Assembly: GCA_021811635.1 (NCBI GenBank)
Contig: JAJZNS010000079.1
Location: forward strand, 1 to 22,056
Source: Thermoplasmata archaeon
GTDB lineage: Archaea; Thermoplasmatota; Thermoplasmata; Thermoplasmatales; Thermoplasmataceae
Direction: 5' to 3'
DNA: 22,056 nt
Shown: positions 8,474 to 15,771 of the stretch, piece after piece
How the letters are laid out: each line of letters opens with the position of its first letter
How positions within the stretch are numbered: position 1 is the stretch's first letter
Translations under genes and position numbers: made by a program
Notes under the pieces: generated by a model
What the model saw: only the letters and a program-made list of their open reading frames with translations
What the model was told of the DNA's origin: nothing
Database searches by the model: none

Positions 8474-9631
8474 ATGACAGTAATAGCAACGATGACGGGC
8501 AGCTATTTTCGCGACGATTCCATAAAAGCTCTGATCTCCGGTTCCAAGACAGGAGAGATCGATTATTCCCATAGCAGGGAGATACTGGAAGCCGAGAGAA
8601 AGGCAATACGCGACCAGCTTCATCCAGGTGGATCCAAGGAAGGGCTTGGCTGGGTCAGCAACGGGGAGCAGCGCAAGAGCGGATATACTACATATCTGCC
8701 CAACAGGTTCCATGGGTTTTCCGGCAAAGAGAAAGTTCTGCCGGAACTGTCGGCAGATTTTTTCAGGGAGATCGCCGAGACCAATCCGGCAATTGCATCC
8801 ACGCTGGGTGAGGGTTCACCCCTCTCATCGGCAAGAATAGTGGACAGGCTTTCCTATACCGGCGCCGATCTTGCACGTCGTGAGGCAACCGATGCAGTCC
8901 GGCTGGCCAAGGAAGAAGGTGCCAAAAGGATTTTCATTCCTTCCCCTTCTCCCGGGGTCATAACTATCTTCTACCCTCCGGGAAAGGTGTATAAAAACCA
9001 CCGGGAATACCTGTTCGATATCTCCCGGGAGATACGGAAGGAATATTCCGCAATACTATCTGTGGATGGCATTGACCTCCAGATAGACGCCCCGGACCTT
9101 GCCATGGCAAAAAGCATTGGCGTACAGTGGGGGGTGGATTTCTATGAAGCACTGTCTGACCATGTTGATGCGATCAACGAATCCATAGCCGGCCTTCCGG
9201 CAGGGAGGATCAGGGTCCATTACTGCTATGGCAACTATTCCTCTTCGCACCTGCTGGATCCTCCGTACCGCAAAGTGCTCCCTGAGCTGGTCAGGCTCAA
9301 GGCGGGAACCATTGTCGGTGAGATGTCCAACGGCAGGCACGAGGGTGATTCCCTAATCCTGAAGGAATATGCTGAGGAAAACGGATGGCGCAAGGACCTC
9401 AAATTTGCAGCAGGCGTGATAGATGTGAAGAGCCCGTTTGTGGAAACGCCTGAAACCGTCGCAGTTAGGCTTGGGAGGATCGCCGGGATTGATTCAATAG
9501 GCCCGGAGCGAACGATTGGCGGCACGGACTGTGGATTTGAGACGTTCATCGGGATGGGAAACGTTCCAAAATCAATAGCACTGGAAAAACTGTCCTCACT
9601 TGCCAATGGGGTTAAACTGATAGAGGATTAA
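8474..9631 (+). CDS. Short MetE-like (cobalamin-independent methionine synthase family) methyltransferase
   Basis: A 385-residue protein that corresponds to the catalytic C-terminal barrel of cobalamin-independent methionine synthase (MetE/COG0620) and to the related epoxyalkane:CoM transferases. The family's zinc ligands are visible: His249-x-Cys251 in RVHYCYGNY, Glu283 in VGEMSNG, and Cys353 in GGTDCGFET. An N-terminal VSNGEQRKSGY motif and the IDAPDLAM stretch also fit. The long N-terminal half of bacterial MetE is absent, as in archaeal core MetE proteins, which take the methyl group from a donor other than folate-polyglutamate. Its own role, methionine synthesis or another thiol alkyl transfer, cannot be settled here. 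It is transcribed alone and ends two bases from the stop of the convergent archaeosine synthase gene. Confidence 0.85.
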   Translation: MTVIATMTGSYFRDDSIKALISGSKTGEIDYSHSREILEAERKAIRDQLHPGGSKEGLGWVSNGEQRKSGYTTYLPNRFHGFSGKEKVLPELSADFFREIAETNPAIASTLGEGSPLSSARIVDRLSYTGADLARREATDAVRLAKEEGAKRIFIPSPSPGVITIFYPPGKVYKNHREYLFDISREIRKEYSAILSVDGIDLQIDAPDLAMAKSIGVQWGVDFYEALSDHVDAINESIAGLPAGRIRVHYCYGNYSSSHLLDPPYRKVLPELVRLKAGTIVGEMSNGRHEGDSLILKEYAEENGWRKDLKFAAGVIDVKSPFVETPETVAVRLGRIAGIDSIGPERTIGGTDCGFETFIGMGNVPKSIALEKLSSLANGVKLIED

Positions 9632-9633
9632 CA

Positions 9634-11199
9634 TCAATTTCTCACTTTAACGGCAACGCCCTTGGAGAGTGAAATCATAGCCTCCCTGGGCATCTTTGCG
9701 ATCCCGACGCCGCGTACGTCTCCAGCATGGGTGATCACGACCTCATCTTCCTGTCTGATCCCGGGGCTTACTCCTGTGACGCCAACTGCGTAAACATTTG
9801 CCGTAGGCTTGAAATCATCTATTTCAACCAAGTTCCTGCCAGACTCAAGGAAGAACGGGGCTGCATTCCGGGTGATCGTAAGCTTCCCCCTTTCGGGGAC
9901 AATTACAAAGTTTACCTTATTATCAATAAGAACCTGATCGAGATTGAAATTCCTCACTACCCTGATGCTGCCGGAGATGTCAGGGAACCAGCTTCCAAAT
10001 TGCAGCCTGAGCTTGCTTACCACGTCCCATCTCCCTGCACGCTGGGGCTTCGTGCCTAGTTCTGAGACCACTGCCGACATCCTATCCCTCAGCTTTGCAA
10101 GATCGTCATCCCTGTTATATTTTCCAAAGATTACGTCTGCGGAGTCAAGCACTTCTGATACAAATTCATATTCTTTCGGGAGAAACGCCACAATTCTTTC
10201 ATATTTCGATCGGGACAGATAGGATCTAAGCATGTCGTTTATCAGAGACTTTTCCTCAAGGTTCCAGTCGCCTGTCACCGGGATATCGTAAAACGAGGGC
10301 GGGTACATCTCCTCCAGTTCCCTTGGAACAAGCCCAATGGGAGAAGTCAGTATCAGTTCATGAAGATATTTTCTGAACGGCTGGATCGCGTCCGCTATTC
10401 TCCTGTGGGACTTGGAAGTTGAATATGGCTTTCTGGCTGAGCACGGAATGATCAGTAGAACTGGAAGGTGTGACGGGGGTGTGTACTCTCCAGAAATGTA
10501 AGACCTGTAGCGACGGATGTCCGGCCTGTTCAACGATTGATTGCCGTATGCCAGTATCTTGCCGGTATAGGAGGGATAAACACTGTTCTCAGGTTCGTTC
10601 ATTGTCCTGTCTGCCAGCCTAAGGAATTCGATCGCGGTAGAAGAGAGTTGATAATTTTCTACGAGATTTCTGAGGCTAAGGTTCTTTATGGAGATTGAAA
10701 GCATCTTCAGAATTCCCTCAACAAATTTCCGGTTATCCTTTTCTATATCCCCTTCTCCCTTCGATGCGCCCATGGCACCGTAAGAAATTCCAACTGCGGA
10801 CTCTGTCCTGAGCTGCAGGTCGTCGAACACCGATATTCCAAGGTACACAAGGACAGGAATAAGATACGGATCGGAAATCCCAGGAAGATAAAGCAACCGG
10901 TGGTAACTATTTGCTGCATGGGCCTCAACAAGGTATCTGTAAAATGACTTCGGCCGTTTTATGAGGGATGTCCCATGGGTAAGCACCATAAAATTATCTG
11001 TCACGTCGTAACCTTTGGAGATACCATCAAACTTAGAGGCAAAACTACGACTCAGAGATAGTCTATCTCCGAGAATCATCATGCCGGAGTCCTCCTTTTT
11101 AACTTCACCCCCTCTTGAATTTAGCAGGATGGGGTACTGATACTTGCCGTCCATAGTGCCGGTGCGTGCCAGCCCGAAGAATGCAGTGTCAAGTATCAT
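9634..11199 (-). CDS. arcS: Archaeosine synthase (tRNA-guanine transglycosylase paralogue with PUA domain)
   Basis: ArcS converts preQ0 at position 15 of archaeal tRNA into archaeosine. This 521-residue version has a TGT-like N-terminal part beginning ILDTAFFGLARTG, then the diagnostic motif PCSARKPYSTSKSH at about residue 252 (DUF5591 region), and a C-terminal PUA domain from about residue 455 to the end (FKPTANVYAVGV, GDVRGVGIA). The start was moved to ATG 11199: homologues begin just before the xxxGLARTG motif, and a TATA-like box at 11219-11227 is centred about 24 bases upstream. A longer reading frame opens at TTG 11262, but the extra 21 residues would contain that promoter. The gene ends two bases from the convergent MetE-like gene. 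A separate TgtA that inserts preQ0 is expected elsewhere in the genome. Confidence 0.93.
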   Translation of the reverse strand: MILDTAFFGLARTGTMDGKYQYPILLNSRGGEVKKEDSGMMILGDRLSLSRSFASKFDGISKGYDVTDNFMVLTHGTSLIKRPKSFYRYLVEAHAANSYHRLLYLPGISDPYLIPVLVYLGISVFDDLQLRTESAVGISYGAMGASKGEGDIEKDNRKFVEGILKMLSISIKNLSLRNLVENYQLSSTAIEFLRLADRTMNEPENSVYPSYTGKILAYGNQSLNRPDIRRYRSYISGEYTPPSHLPVLLIIPCSARKPYSTSKSHRRIADAIQPFRKYLHELILTSPIGLVPRELEEMYPPSFYDIPVTGDWNLEEKSLINDMLRSYLSRSKYERIVAFLPKEYEFVSEVLDSADVIFGKYNRDDDLAKLRDRMSAVVSELGTKPQRAGRWDVVSKLRLQFGSWFPDISGSIRVVRNFNLDQVLIDNKVNFVIVPERGKLTITRNAAPFFLESGRNLVEIDDFKPTANVYAVGVTGVSPGIRQEDEVVITHAGDVRGVGIAKMPREAMISLSKGVAVKVRN

Positions 11200-11218
11200 G
11201 GCACGGAATTGAAGCTCC

Positions 11219-11227
11219 TTAATTAAT
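11219..11227 (-). promoter_or_regulatory. TATA box of arcS
   Basis: The minus strand reads ATTAATTAA, centred about 24 bases before the ATG at 11199. It is the main reason for rejecting the upstream TTG start. The 152 bases between it and the divergent csl4 start carry no other gene. Confidence 0.5.
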
Positions 11228-11351
11228 GATAATGGGTGAAGAAGCTTATGGCGTTCAGGCAATTCTCAGTGTAGGGTCTGAGGGAGTTTAGGCTTTGACT
11301 GACGGATCAAGGTATATTTCTGCATCGCAGGTGTCGGGTTGGACACTGAAC

Positions 11352-11361
11352 ATTTAATAAA
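11352..11361 (+). promoter_or_regulatory. TATA box of the csl4-lsm cluster
   Basis: The plus strand reads ATTTAATAAA, centred about 20 bases before GTG 11376 and about 40 before TTG 11397. A normal TATA-to-start distance would put transcription start near 11381, just after the GTG. This leaves TTG 11397, which has GGTGAT three bases before it, as a real alternative start. Confidence 0.5.
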
Positions 11362-11375
11362 GTTATCTTCATTGA

Positions 11376-11990
11376 GTGGGGAATAGTGGTGATTCATTGC
11401 TGAACAAAGAGCCGGGAAATCTACCGGACAAGTATGTTTTGCCGGGCGACGAGATAGGAATTTCTGAGGAATACCTTCCAGGGCGCAACGTCATCGACCT
11501 TGATGGAAAGTTATTCTCTCTTGCATATGGAAAAGTGCACAAAGACGACGTAAGGCTGGTCATGTCCGTAAGGACCGGCAAGGAGAAAATGAGGCCAAGA
11601 ATGGGTGAAATTGTCTTTGGGCAGGTTGTCAAGGATGACAGGGGATCCCAGACCGTCAGGGTCGGGGCATACGCCGACAGGAATGGGCATCTGCACGAAA
11701 TTGACTTTACAGGCGTTATCAGGCAGCCACGAGGTCACCGGGAAGATCGAATGCCGCCAATCAAGGTTGGAGATTACGTCCGGGCAAAGATTATCAGGGA
11801 AGGGGATTTCCCTGAACTGGGCGTGCTCGCACCTAATCTCGGCGTTATCATGGGCCTGTGTTCCAACTGCAGGACGCTTCTCGTGAAGGACTCAGCTGGC
11901 CTCAAGTGCCCGAATTGCGATAACAGGGAGGAGAGGAAAATTGCAAAAGACTACGGAATAGTTCTTCTCCCCAATGAGAAAGGTGAATGA
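11376..11990 (+). CDS. csl4: Exosome RNA-binding subunit Csl4
   Basis: Csl4 forms part of the cap of the archaeal exosome, which degrades and tails RNA; it binds RNA and recruits partners such as DnaG. The 204-residue product has a short N-terminal domain with YVLPGDEIG at residues 20-28, an S1 RNA-binding domain at about 74-155 (MGEIVFGQVV, IKVGDYVRAKI), and a C-terminal zinc ribbon with Cys162-x2-Cys165 and Cys178-x2-Cys181. Its length is typical. The start is uncertain: GTG 11376 gives the longest frame, while TTG 11397 has a GGTGAT sequence just before it and lies downstream of the predicted transcription start. Two small RNA-linked genes follow closely, so this is an RNA-processing operon. 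Confidence 0.93.
   Translation: MGNSGDSLLNKEPGNLPDKYVLPGDEIGISEEYLPGRNVIDLDGKLFSLAYGKVHKDDVRLVMSVRTGKEKMRPRMGEIVFGQVVKDDRGSQTVRVGAYADRNGHLHEIDFTGVIRQPRGHREDRMPPIKVGDYVRAKIIREGDFPELGVLAPNLGVIMGLCSNCRTLLVKDSAGLKCPNCDNREERKIAKDYGIVLLPNEKGE
11982..11986 (+). promoter_or_regulatory. Shine-Dalgarno of the 50-residue ORF
   Basis: GGTGA lies five bases before the ATG at 11992 and overlaps the end of csl4. It supports active translation of the very small downstream gene. Confidence 0.55.
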
Positions 11991-11991
11991 G

Positions 11992-12144
11992 ATGGATGCC
12001 GGAAAACCTGCGGATTATGAACGAATGAACAGGGAAATCACGCATATGCGTAAGGAGATAGATGACATGAAGGAAGTCATCAAGGGCCTCATACGAATTA
12101 TAATGAGCAGGGAAGGAGATACGGAAGAAGAGGATTACAACTGA
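11992..12144 (+). CDS. Small charged helical protein between csl4 and lsm
   Basis: A 50-residue reading frame that begins with ATG at 11992, one base after the csl4 stop, behind a GGTGA Shine-Dalgarno at 11982-11986. It ends at TGA 12142-12144. The sequence, from MDAGKPADYERMNREITHMR onward, has regularly spaced Met/Ile/Leu with Glu/Lys/Arg between them, giving an amphipathic helix or short coiled coil over about residues 10-40. A very acidic tail, EGDTEEEDYN, follows. I do not recognise a family. Its position between two RNA-binding proteins, with tight spacing on both sides, suggests an accessory factor for RNA processing, or a dimerising peptide. The coding call rests on its ribosome-binding site, spacing and amino-acid pattern. 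Confidence 0.7.
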   Translation: MDAGKPADYERMNREITHMRKEIDDMKEVIKGLIRIIMSREGDTEEEDYN

Positions 12145-12147
12145 GGT
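12143..12147 (+). promoter_or_regulatory. Shine-Dalgarno of the lsm gene
   Basis: GAGGT lies six bases before the ATG at 12154 and overlaps the stop of the 50-residue gene, tying lsm into the csl4 operon. Confidence 0.5.
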
Positions 12148-12153
12148 AAAGCG

Positions 12154-12366
12154 ATGCTGCCTAACAAAATGCTTGAGGAGAGCCTGAACAAGAAAGTATC
12201 CATACTGTTGAAGGATAACACCGTGCTAGAAGGTACACTGGCTGGATTTGACGATTACATGAACATGGTGGTAGAGGAAGTTGAGGAAACCGGAGAAAAC
12301 ACCTCCAGGAAGGTCGGCACAATCGTAATCAGGGGCAGCAACGTGGTCAGGATTTCACAGAAATGA
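12154..12366 (+). CDS. Sm-like archaeal protein (Lsm/SmAP)
   Basis: A 70-residue Lsm protein, which forms a hexa- or heptameric ring that binds U-rich single-stranded RNA. The Sm1 motif covers about residues 14-44 (KVSILLKDNTVLEGTLAGFD, then MNMVVEEVEE), including the conserved Gly and the Asp/Asn RNA-binding positions. The Sm2 motif is IVIRGSNVVRI at about 57-67, close to the canonical IRGNNV. The length is typical. The start ATG has a GAGGT Shine-Dalgarno. It is the last gene of the csl4 cluster, which joins exosome-mediated RNA turnover with an RNA chaperone. Confidence 0.95.
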   Translation: MLPNKMLEESLNKKVSILLKDNTVLEGTLAGFDDYMNMVVEEVEETGENTSRKVGTIVIRGSNVVRISQK

Positions 12367-12376
12367 GTCAGGAAGC

Positions 12377-12390
12377 ATTAAAATTTTAAT
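12377..12390. terminator. AT-only palindrome between convergent lsm and glycosyltransferase genes
   Basis: ATTAAAATTTTAAT is a perfect 14-base palindrome lying just after the lsm stop and overlapping the stop codon of the convergent glycosyltransferase gene. Archaeal RNA polymerase stops at T-rich tracts, and this element offers T4 on both strands. A shared bidirectional terminator is plausible, but such AT-rich stretches also occur by chance. Confidence 0.3.
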
Positions 12391-13444
12391 CTGTCGATCT
12401 GGCATTTATTTCATCTATTTCCGGGACTATCCTGCCGTATGCGCGTAAAAGCTGTTTCCTTGTATTGGAACTGGAATAATCCGATGCAAATTTAATCAGT
12501 TCATCCCGATTTCTTTTGTGTGCTAATGCATCCATTACCCTGTCTACAAAGCTGTCCTCTTCGGTAAAGTAGAACGATTTTTCTTTCAGGAATTCCCTGA
12601 ATACTGGGATGTCATTCACAAGGGTGTTGGTTCCGCAGGCCATCGCCTCAACAGGCGGCATCCCGATACCTTCGTCAACTGTATGAAAAACAAACAGGTC
12701 AGCGGCGGAGAGATACTCACGCATACTTTCAAAATCCAGGTAGCCGAGTATGTGTACATTCTTAGACCTGTCAGAGTATTCCTTTGCGTAGGCGTATTGA
12801 CGCGGCCAGACGTCTGTTCTCCCGATTATGTAAATGTCCATGTCGCTCCTGCCAGAGAGTTCCGGGAGCAGCTTGTCCAGCCTTTTCCTTGGGTTATAAT
12901 CCGTGATGAGGATCAGGTGTATCTTACCATCATCAGGAAATGGGTTGCCAGATACATGATGATAAAGCGTAGTATCTACGTTGAAATACACGACGTCAAT
13001 GCGATCCGGATCAATTCCAAACATCCTGGTTATGTCATCCTTTACGTGATGTGAGACTGCAATGATCCTGTCCTTTCCCAGTGATCTTTTTATGACATAT
13101 TCAGAGTACTTCCGGTCGAGAGGCAGGCTAGGGTAGAGGTCTTGCAGCTTGTAACGGATCAGATCATGAATTGTCACCACGTTAGTCCTTCGTGTTACGA
13201 CGTGTGGAGACGTGGAATGTACTATAACCCCGTGCGGCCGGGCCAGCATCGACCCTATCTCCTGGGAGACCCATCCCCCGACAGGCTTGCCAAAAATAAC
13301 AGGCTGAATAAATCTAATTGGGAATTCCTCCACCTTTAGCCCTGTTCCACGAAGCACATTTATGAGGCTCTTTGAATACCTGTATACCCCGGTTTTCTGC
13401 TTCGGGGACTCATATAGTATGGAGACCGTTTTTGAATTTTCCAA
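12386..13444 (-). CDS. GT4-family glycosyltransferase
   Basis: A 352-residue glycosyltransferase of the GT-B fold, family 4 type. The N-terminal acceptor half has TGVYRYSKSL near residue 18, VTIHDLIRY at 90-98 and IIAVSHHVKDDI at 127-138. The C-terminal donor half has LILITDYNPRKRLDKLL at 177-193 and ends in the nucleotide-sugar motif DEGIGMPPVEAMACG with Glu258 and Glu266 (E-x7-E). It probably transfers a hexose from an activated sugar during surface glycan or glycoprotein synthesis, which fits the heavily sequon-loaded exported proteins in this window. The start is a TTG at 13444: no in-frame ATG precedes the conserved VSILYESP strand, and a TATA-like box (13467-13476) lies about 27 bases upstream. 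Confidence 0.88.
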   Translation of the reverse strand: MENSKTVSILYESPKQKTGVYRYSKSLINVLRGTGLKVEEFPIRFIQPVIFGKPVGGWVSQEIGSMLARPHGVIVHSTSPHVVTRRTNVVTIHDLIRYKLQDLYPSLPLDRKYSEYVIKRSLGKDRIIAVSHHVKDDITRMFGIDPDRIDVVYFNVDTTLYHHVSGNPFPDDGKIHLILITDYNPRKRLDKLLPELSGRSDMDIYIIGRTDVWPRQYAYAKEYSDRSKNVHILGYLDFESMREYLSAADLFVFHTVDEGIGMPPVEAMACGTNTLVNDIPVFREFLKEKSFYFTEEDSFVDRVMDALAHKRNRDELIKFASDYSSSNTRKQLLRAYGRIVPEIDEINARSTD

Positions 13445-13466
13445 CTGTACAAGATGAGTAACGGCT

Positions 13467-13476
13467 TTTTTAACTT
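13467..13476 (-). promoter_or_regulatory. TATA-like box of the glycosyltransferase gene
   Basis: The minus strand reads AAGTTAAAAA, centred about 27 bases before the TTG at 13444. It supports a leaderless mRNA starting at the unusual TTG codon. Confidence 0.4.
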
Positions 13477-13514
13477 GTTCTGTTCAAAGTTTCCACCGGC
13501 GCATTCGATAGCTT

Positions 13515-14567
13515 TCATGTGGAAGTTTTGCAGCGCGAACGATGACCAGGCGACTCGGTAAAATTAGTTATTCCGGTCTGATAGCCACAAAATGAGCATC
13601 TCCCATCCGGATGCAGATTGATTTCAAACGTGTGCATCAGGTCTCTTTTTATTATTCCCCTACCGCATGAAGGGCAGTAAGTGTTCTGTTTCTCTGAACC
13701 AGGCACATTTCCAGCATATACATACCTGAAACCTATTCTTCTGGCTACTTCGTAATGCTCATCCAACGTGGATAAAGAAGTGTATGGGGAATCCATCATC
13801 TTGTAGTCAGGATGGAACCTCAGGAACGATATAGGGATGTCCCTGCCAGCGATAGCCATTATCCTGTCAAGCATCTTTTCCAGTGCGGTGAGTGAATCTC
13901 CCACATTTGGAACTACCAGATCGGTGATCTCCGTATGTACACCATGTTTAATGAAAAGTGCAAGGGTATCGAAAATTTCCTCCACATGAGGAACAGACAT
14001 GTACTGCCTGTAAAACTGCTCCGAGGCGTTTCCCTTGAAGTCTACCGTCACAAAGTCCAGAAAATTGGAAATGAACTTAACCGCGTCAGGAGTTTCATAA
14101 CCGTTGGTAACAAAGATATTGAACAATCCCTGATCGTGAGCAAGCTTGCCCACCTCCGCAGCAAATTCCGCAAAAATCGTGGGTTCATTATAGGTATATG
14201 CAATGCCGCTGCAACCATAATCAATGGCTTCCTCCACAATTTCCGCAGGCGAAATCCCGTAACCCTCCGGTGTCCTCCTCTGGCTTATGTCGTAGTTCTG
14301 GCAGAATTTACAGGCAAAATCGCACCCTGAGGTCCCTATCGAATAAATAAGTGAATTAGGGTGTGCATGGATGATTGGTTTCTTTTCTATTGGATCCAGC
14401 TGCTTTGCAACTATCCGTCCGAAGTTGGCAAGATAAAGCTTTCCGCCGACATTGGTTCGTATACCGCAGAACCCTGTCTGCCCGTTTGCTAGAAGACAGT
14501 AGCGTCTGCATGCCGTGCACCGGACTTTAAGATCTGGCATTGGAGCATAGAGGATGGCCTCCTGCAT
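13515..14567 (-). CDS. amrS: AmmeMemoRadiSam system radical SAM protein (AmrS)
   Basis: A 350-residue radical SAM enzyme of the AmrS family (once annotated PflX-like, a pyruvate formate-lyase activase relative). The cluster motif is C82-x3-C86-x2-C89 in TSGCDFACKFCQN. An N-terminal Cys group (17, 20, 24, 34, in CTACRRYC and GFCGIRTN) and a C-terminal CPSCGR/CSFCG pair form further metal sites typical of this subfamily. GIAYTYNEPTIF is the SAM-binding-region motif. Genes for AmrB (MEMO-like) and AmrA (AMMECR1-domain) lie just upstream, so the call of AmrS over a generic activase is firm. The reaction of the system is not established. A TATA-like box is centred about 25 bases before the ATG. 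Confidence 0.93.
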   Translation of the reverse strand: MQEAILYAPMPDLKVRCTACRRYCLLANGQTGFCGIRTNVGGKLYLANFGRIVAKQLDPIEKKPIIHAHPNSLIYSIGTSGCDFACKFCQNYDISQRRTPEGYGISPAEIVEEAIDYGCSGIAYTYNEPTIFAEFAAEVGKLAHDQGLFNIFVTNGYETPDAVKFISNFLDFVTVDFKGNASEQFYRQYMSVPHVEEIFDTLALFIKHGVHTEITDLVVPNVGDSLTALEKMLDRIMAIAGRDIPISFLRFHPDYKMMDSPYTSLSTLDEHYEVARRIGFRYVYAGNVPGSEKQNTYCPSCGRGIIKRDLMHTFEINLHPDGRCSFCGYQTGITNFTESPGHRSRCKTST

Positions 14568-14587
14568 GAGATACTATCAAAATCGCT

Positions 14588-14597
14588 CATAATAATC
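14588..14597 (-). promoter_or_regulatory. TATA-like box of amrS
   Basis: The minus strand reads GATTATTATG, centred about 25 bases before the ATG at 14567. AmrS therefore probably has a leaderless transcript of its own despite lying downstream of amrB on the same strand. Confidence 0.5.
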
Positions 14598-14871
14598 TGT
14601 GCGAAAATTGCAGGATCAATACTTCTGGTTAAAGGAAAAGATTCTGCATCTGGCCTATGAACAGTTATACCTATTTAGTGGCTCACTATTATTGCTTTTT
14701 TGGCAGCTTAAAGGTATCAGCCAGTGAAGAATATCCGCTTGCCAGAATATTGAACCTGCAAAGAAATGCGTCCTATTAGAATAAAGAGAAACTATGCCAG
14801 AAGGAATGGAAGGTGAACCGTCTTGGTGACTTTAAATTTGTCGAACATTTCCCCTCTGATCCTGAATGGGA
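14598..14871. other. Intergenic stretch between amrS and amrB
   Basis: This region separates two same-strand genes and has no convincing gene. On the plus strand a 40-codon frame opens at ATG 14657, stops at TAG 14777 and continues in the same frame for 35 more codons to TAG 14885; it may be a decayed small gene or chance. An inverted repeat TGATCC/GGATCA (14857-14862 and 14869-14874) overlaps the amrB stop but has no T-tract on that strand. Confidence 0.3.
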
Positions 14872-15705
14872 TCAATTCTTCTCATAGCACACAAGGGAAG
14901 AATACCCCACCACTGAAGATAAATCTCCAGTAGCGTCTGCCGAAGTGCCGTAGTCTATCTGATCGATAGCGTAACCATTCTCCTTAGCGATCGTTATGAG
15001 AAGGGCAATCGGGCCATATCCACACGGTGTAGCGCCTTCATGAACGATAGAAAAGAGACCATCAGCGTCAAGGTGCACTATTCTGTCTATTATTTCCCTG
15101 TCTATCTTTCTTGCAACGCTGTCGGGCATGTAATGAGTAAGATCGGAGCTTATCACTAGGGTCGTTTGATCAAGAATGTCTTTCACTGTATCGTACAATT
15201 GCCTGACAGACTCCGCTTCCTGATCGCCCATGATTATTGGCACTATGCTCCTTGCACTGGTGAAAGCGAGGATCATGGGAATCTGTACCTCCAGGGAGTG
15301 TTCGATCTGATGGGCTTTTCTGTCAATTAAAAGGTCTGTTCTAGAGGACAGCTTTTCAATCGCATCAGCGTTCAGGGAGATCCTGCCATTGGGAACGGAC
15401 CAGGATTCATGGTTGTCCAGCACAGCATCTCTGGGGAACCCTCTGTGGTTAGGCCCTACCAGCAGTAAATCCTCAGCTCTCCCCTTGTCAGCAGCTGCCA
15501 TCGTAAGATAGCCGGAGGCAGCTATTGATCCTGAGTAAATGAATCCGGCATGGGGGACTATTATTGCCCTGATGTTTTGCCTATCTAATGGATGGGCTCT
15601 GCTTCTGCACTGTTCAAGCAAAGCTGCAAGTTCCTGCGACCCCTCAGGATAGAAACTGCCGTTGAAGCGTGGCAGCCTGGCGTCCTCTTTAGCTCTGACA
15701 GTCAT
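14872..15705 (-). CDS. amrB: MEMO-family protein, AmmeMemoRadiSam component AmrB
   Basis: A 277-residue MEMO1-family protein with the fold of class III extradiol dioxygenases. Conserved motifs, in order, are FYPEG at residues 18-22, VPHAGFIYSG with His52, LLVGPNHRG with His87, EHSLEVQIP with His136, SSDLTHY with His191, and TPCGYGPI with Cys228. His52, His87 and Cys228 correspond by motif order to the metal ligands described for human MEMO1. The length is typical of archaeal members. It lies upstream of amrS on the same strand and divergent from the AMMECR1 gene, with 66 bases between the two start codons. The system is widespread and its substrate is unknown. Confidence 0.93.
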   Translation of the reverse strand: MTVRAKEDARLPRFNGSFYPEGSQELAALLEQCRSRAHPLDRQNIRAIIVPHAGFIYSGSIAASGYLTMAAADKGRAEDLLLVGPNHRGFPRDAVLDNHESWSVPNGRISLNADAIEKLSSRTDLLIDRKAHQIEHSLEVQIPMILAFTSARSIVPIIMGDQEAESVRQLYDTVKDILDQTTLVISSDLTHYMPDSVARKIDREIIDRIVHLDADGLFSIVHEGATPCGYGPIALLITIAKENGYAIDQIDYGTSADATGDLSSVVGYSSLVCYEKN

Positions 15706-15745
15706 TCGAGATCAGCATCCGTTCCTCTGATGATAGGAAAAGTAT

Positions 15746-15759
15746 TCTTACTTATTTAG
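15746..15759. promoter_or_regulatory. Shared divergent promoter region of amrB and the AMMECR1 gene
   Basis: Only 66 bases separate the two start codons. The A/T-rich core holds CTTATTTAG on the plus strand, which reads CTAAATAAG on the minus strand, so one element could serve either direction. For the AMMECR1 gene a TATA centre near 15746 gives about 26 bases to ATG 15772. For amrB the element lies about 50 bases upstream, implying a short leader. The exact boxes are uncertain. Confidence 0.35.
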
Positions 15760-15771
15760 TGATGCTTATTC

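Noticed and set aside
11200..11262. N-terminal extension of archaeosine synthase from a TTG start
   Set aside because: Homologues begin just before the xxxGLARTG motif, and the extension would cover the TATA-like box at 11219-11227. ATG 11199 fits both observations better.
11264..11349. Distant TCAGTGT/ACACTGA inverted repeat in the arcS-csl4 divergent region
   Set aside because: Only seven pairs with about 70 bases between the arms, which is within what chance gives in a gap of this size.
13935..14330. 131-codon plus-strand reading frame
   Set aside because: It is a shadow of the AmrS radical SAM gene; the Cys motifs and family match are on the minus strand.
14777..14779. In-frame TAG read as a pyrrolysine codon
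   Set aside because: Pyrrolysine use is known in other archaeal groups such as methanogens; the frame has no recognisable methyltransferase or other family, and other genes here end in TAG. Decay or chance is simpler.
14857..14874. Inverted repeat TGATCC/GGATCA as a transcription terminator of amrB
   Set aside because: It overlaps the stop codon and no T-tract follows on the minus strand, so the terminator reading is weak.
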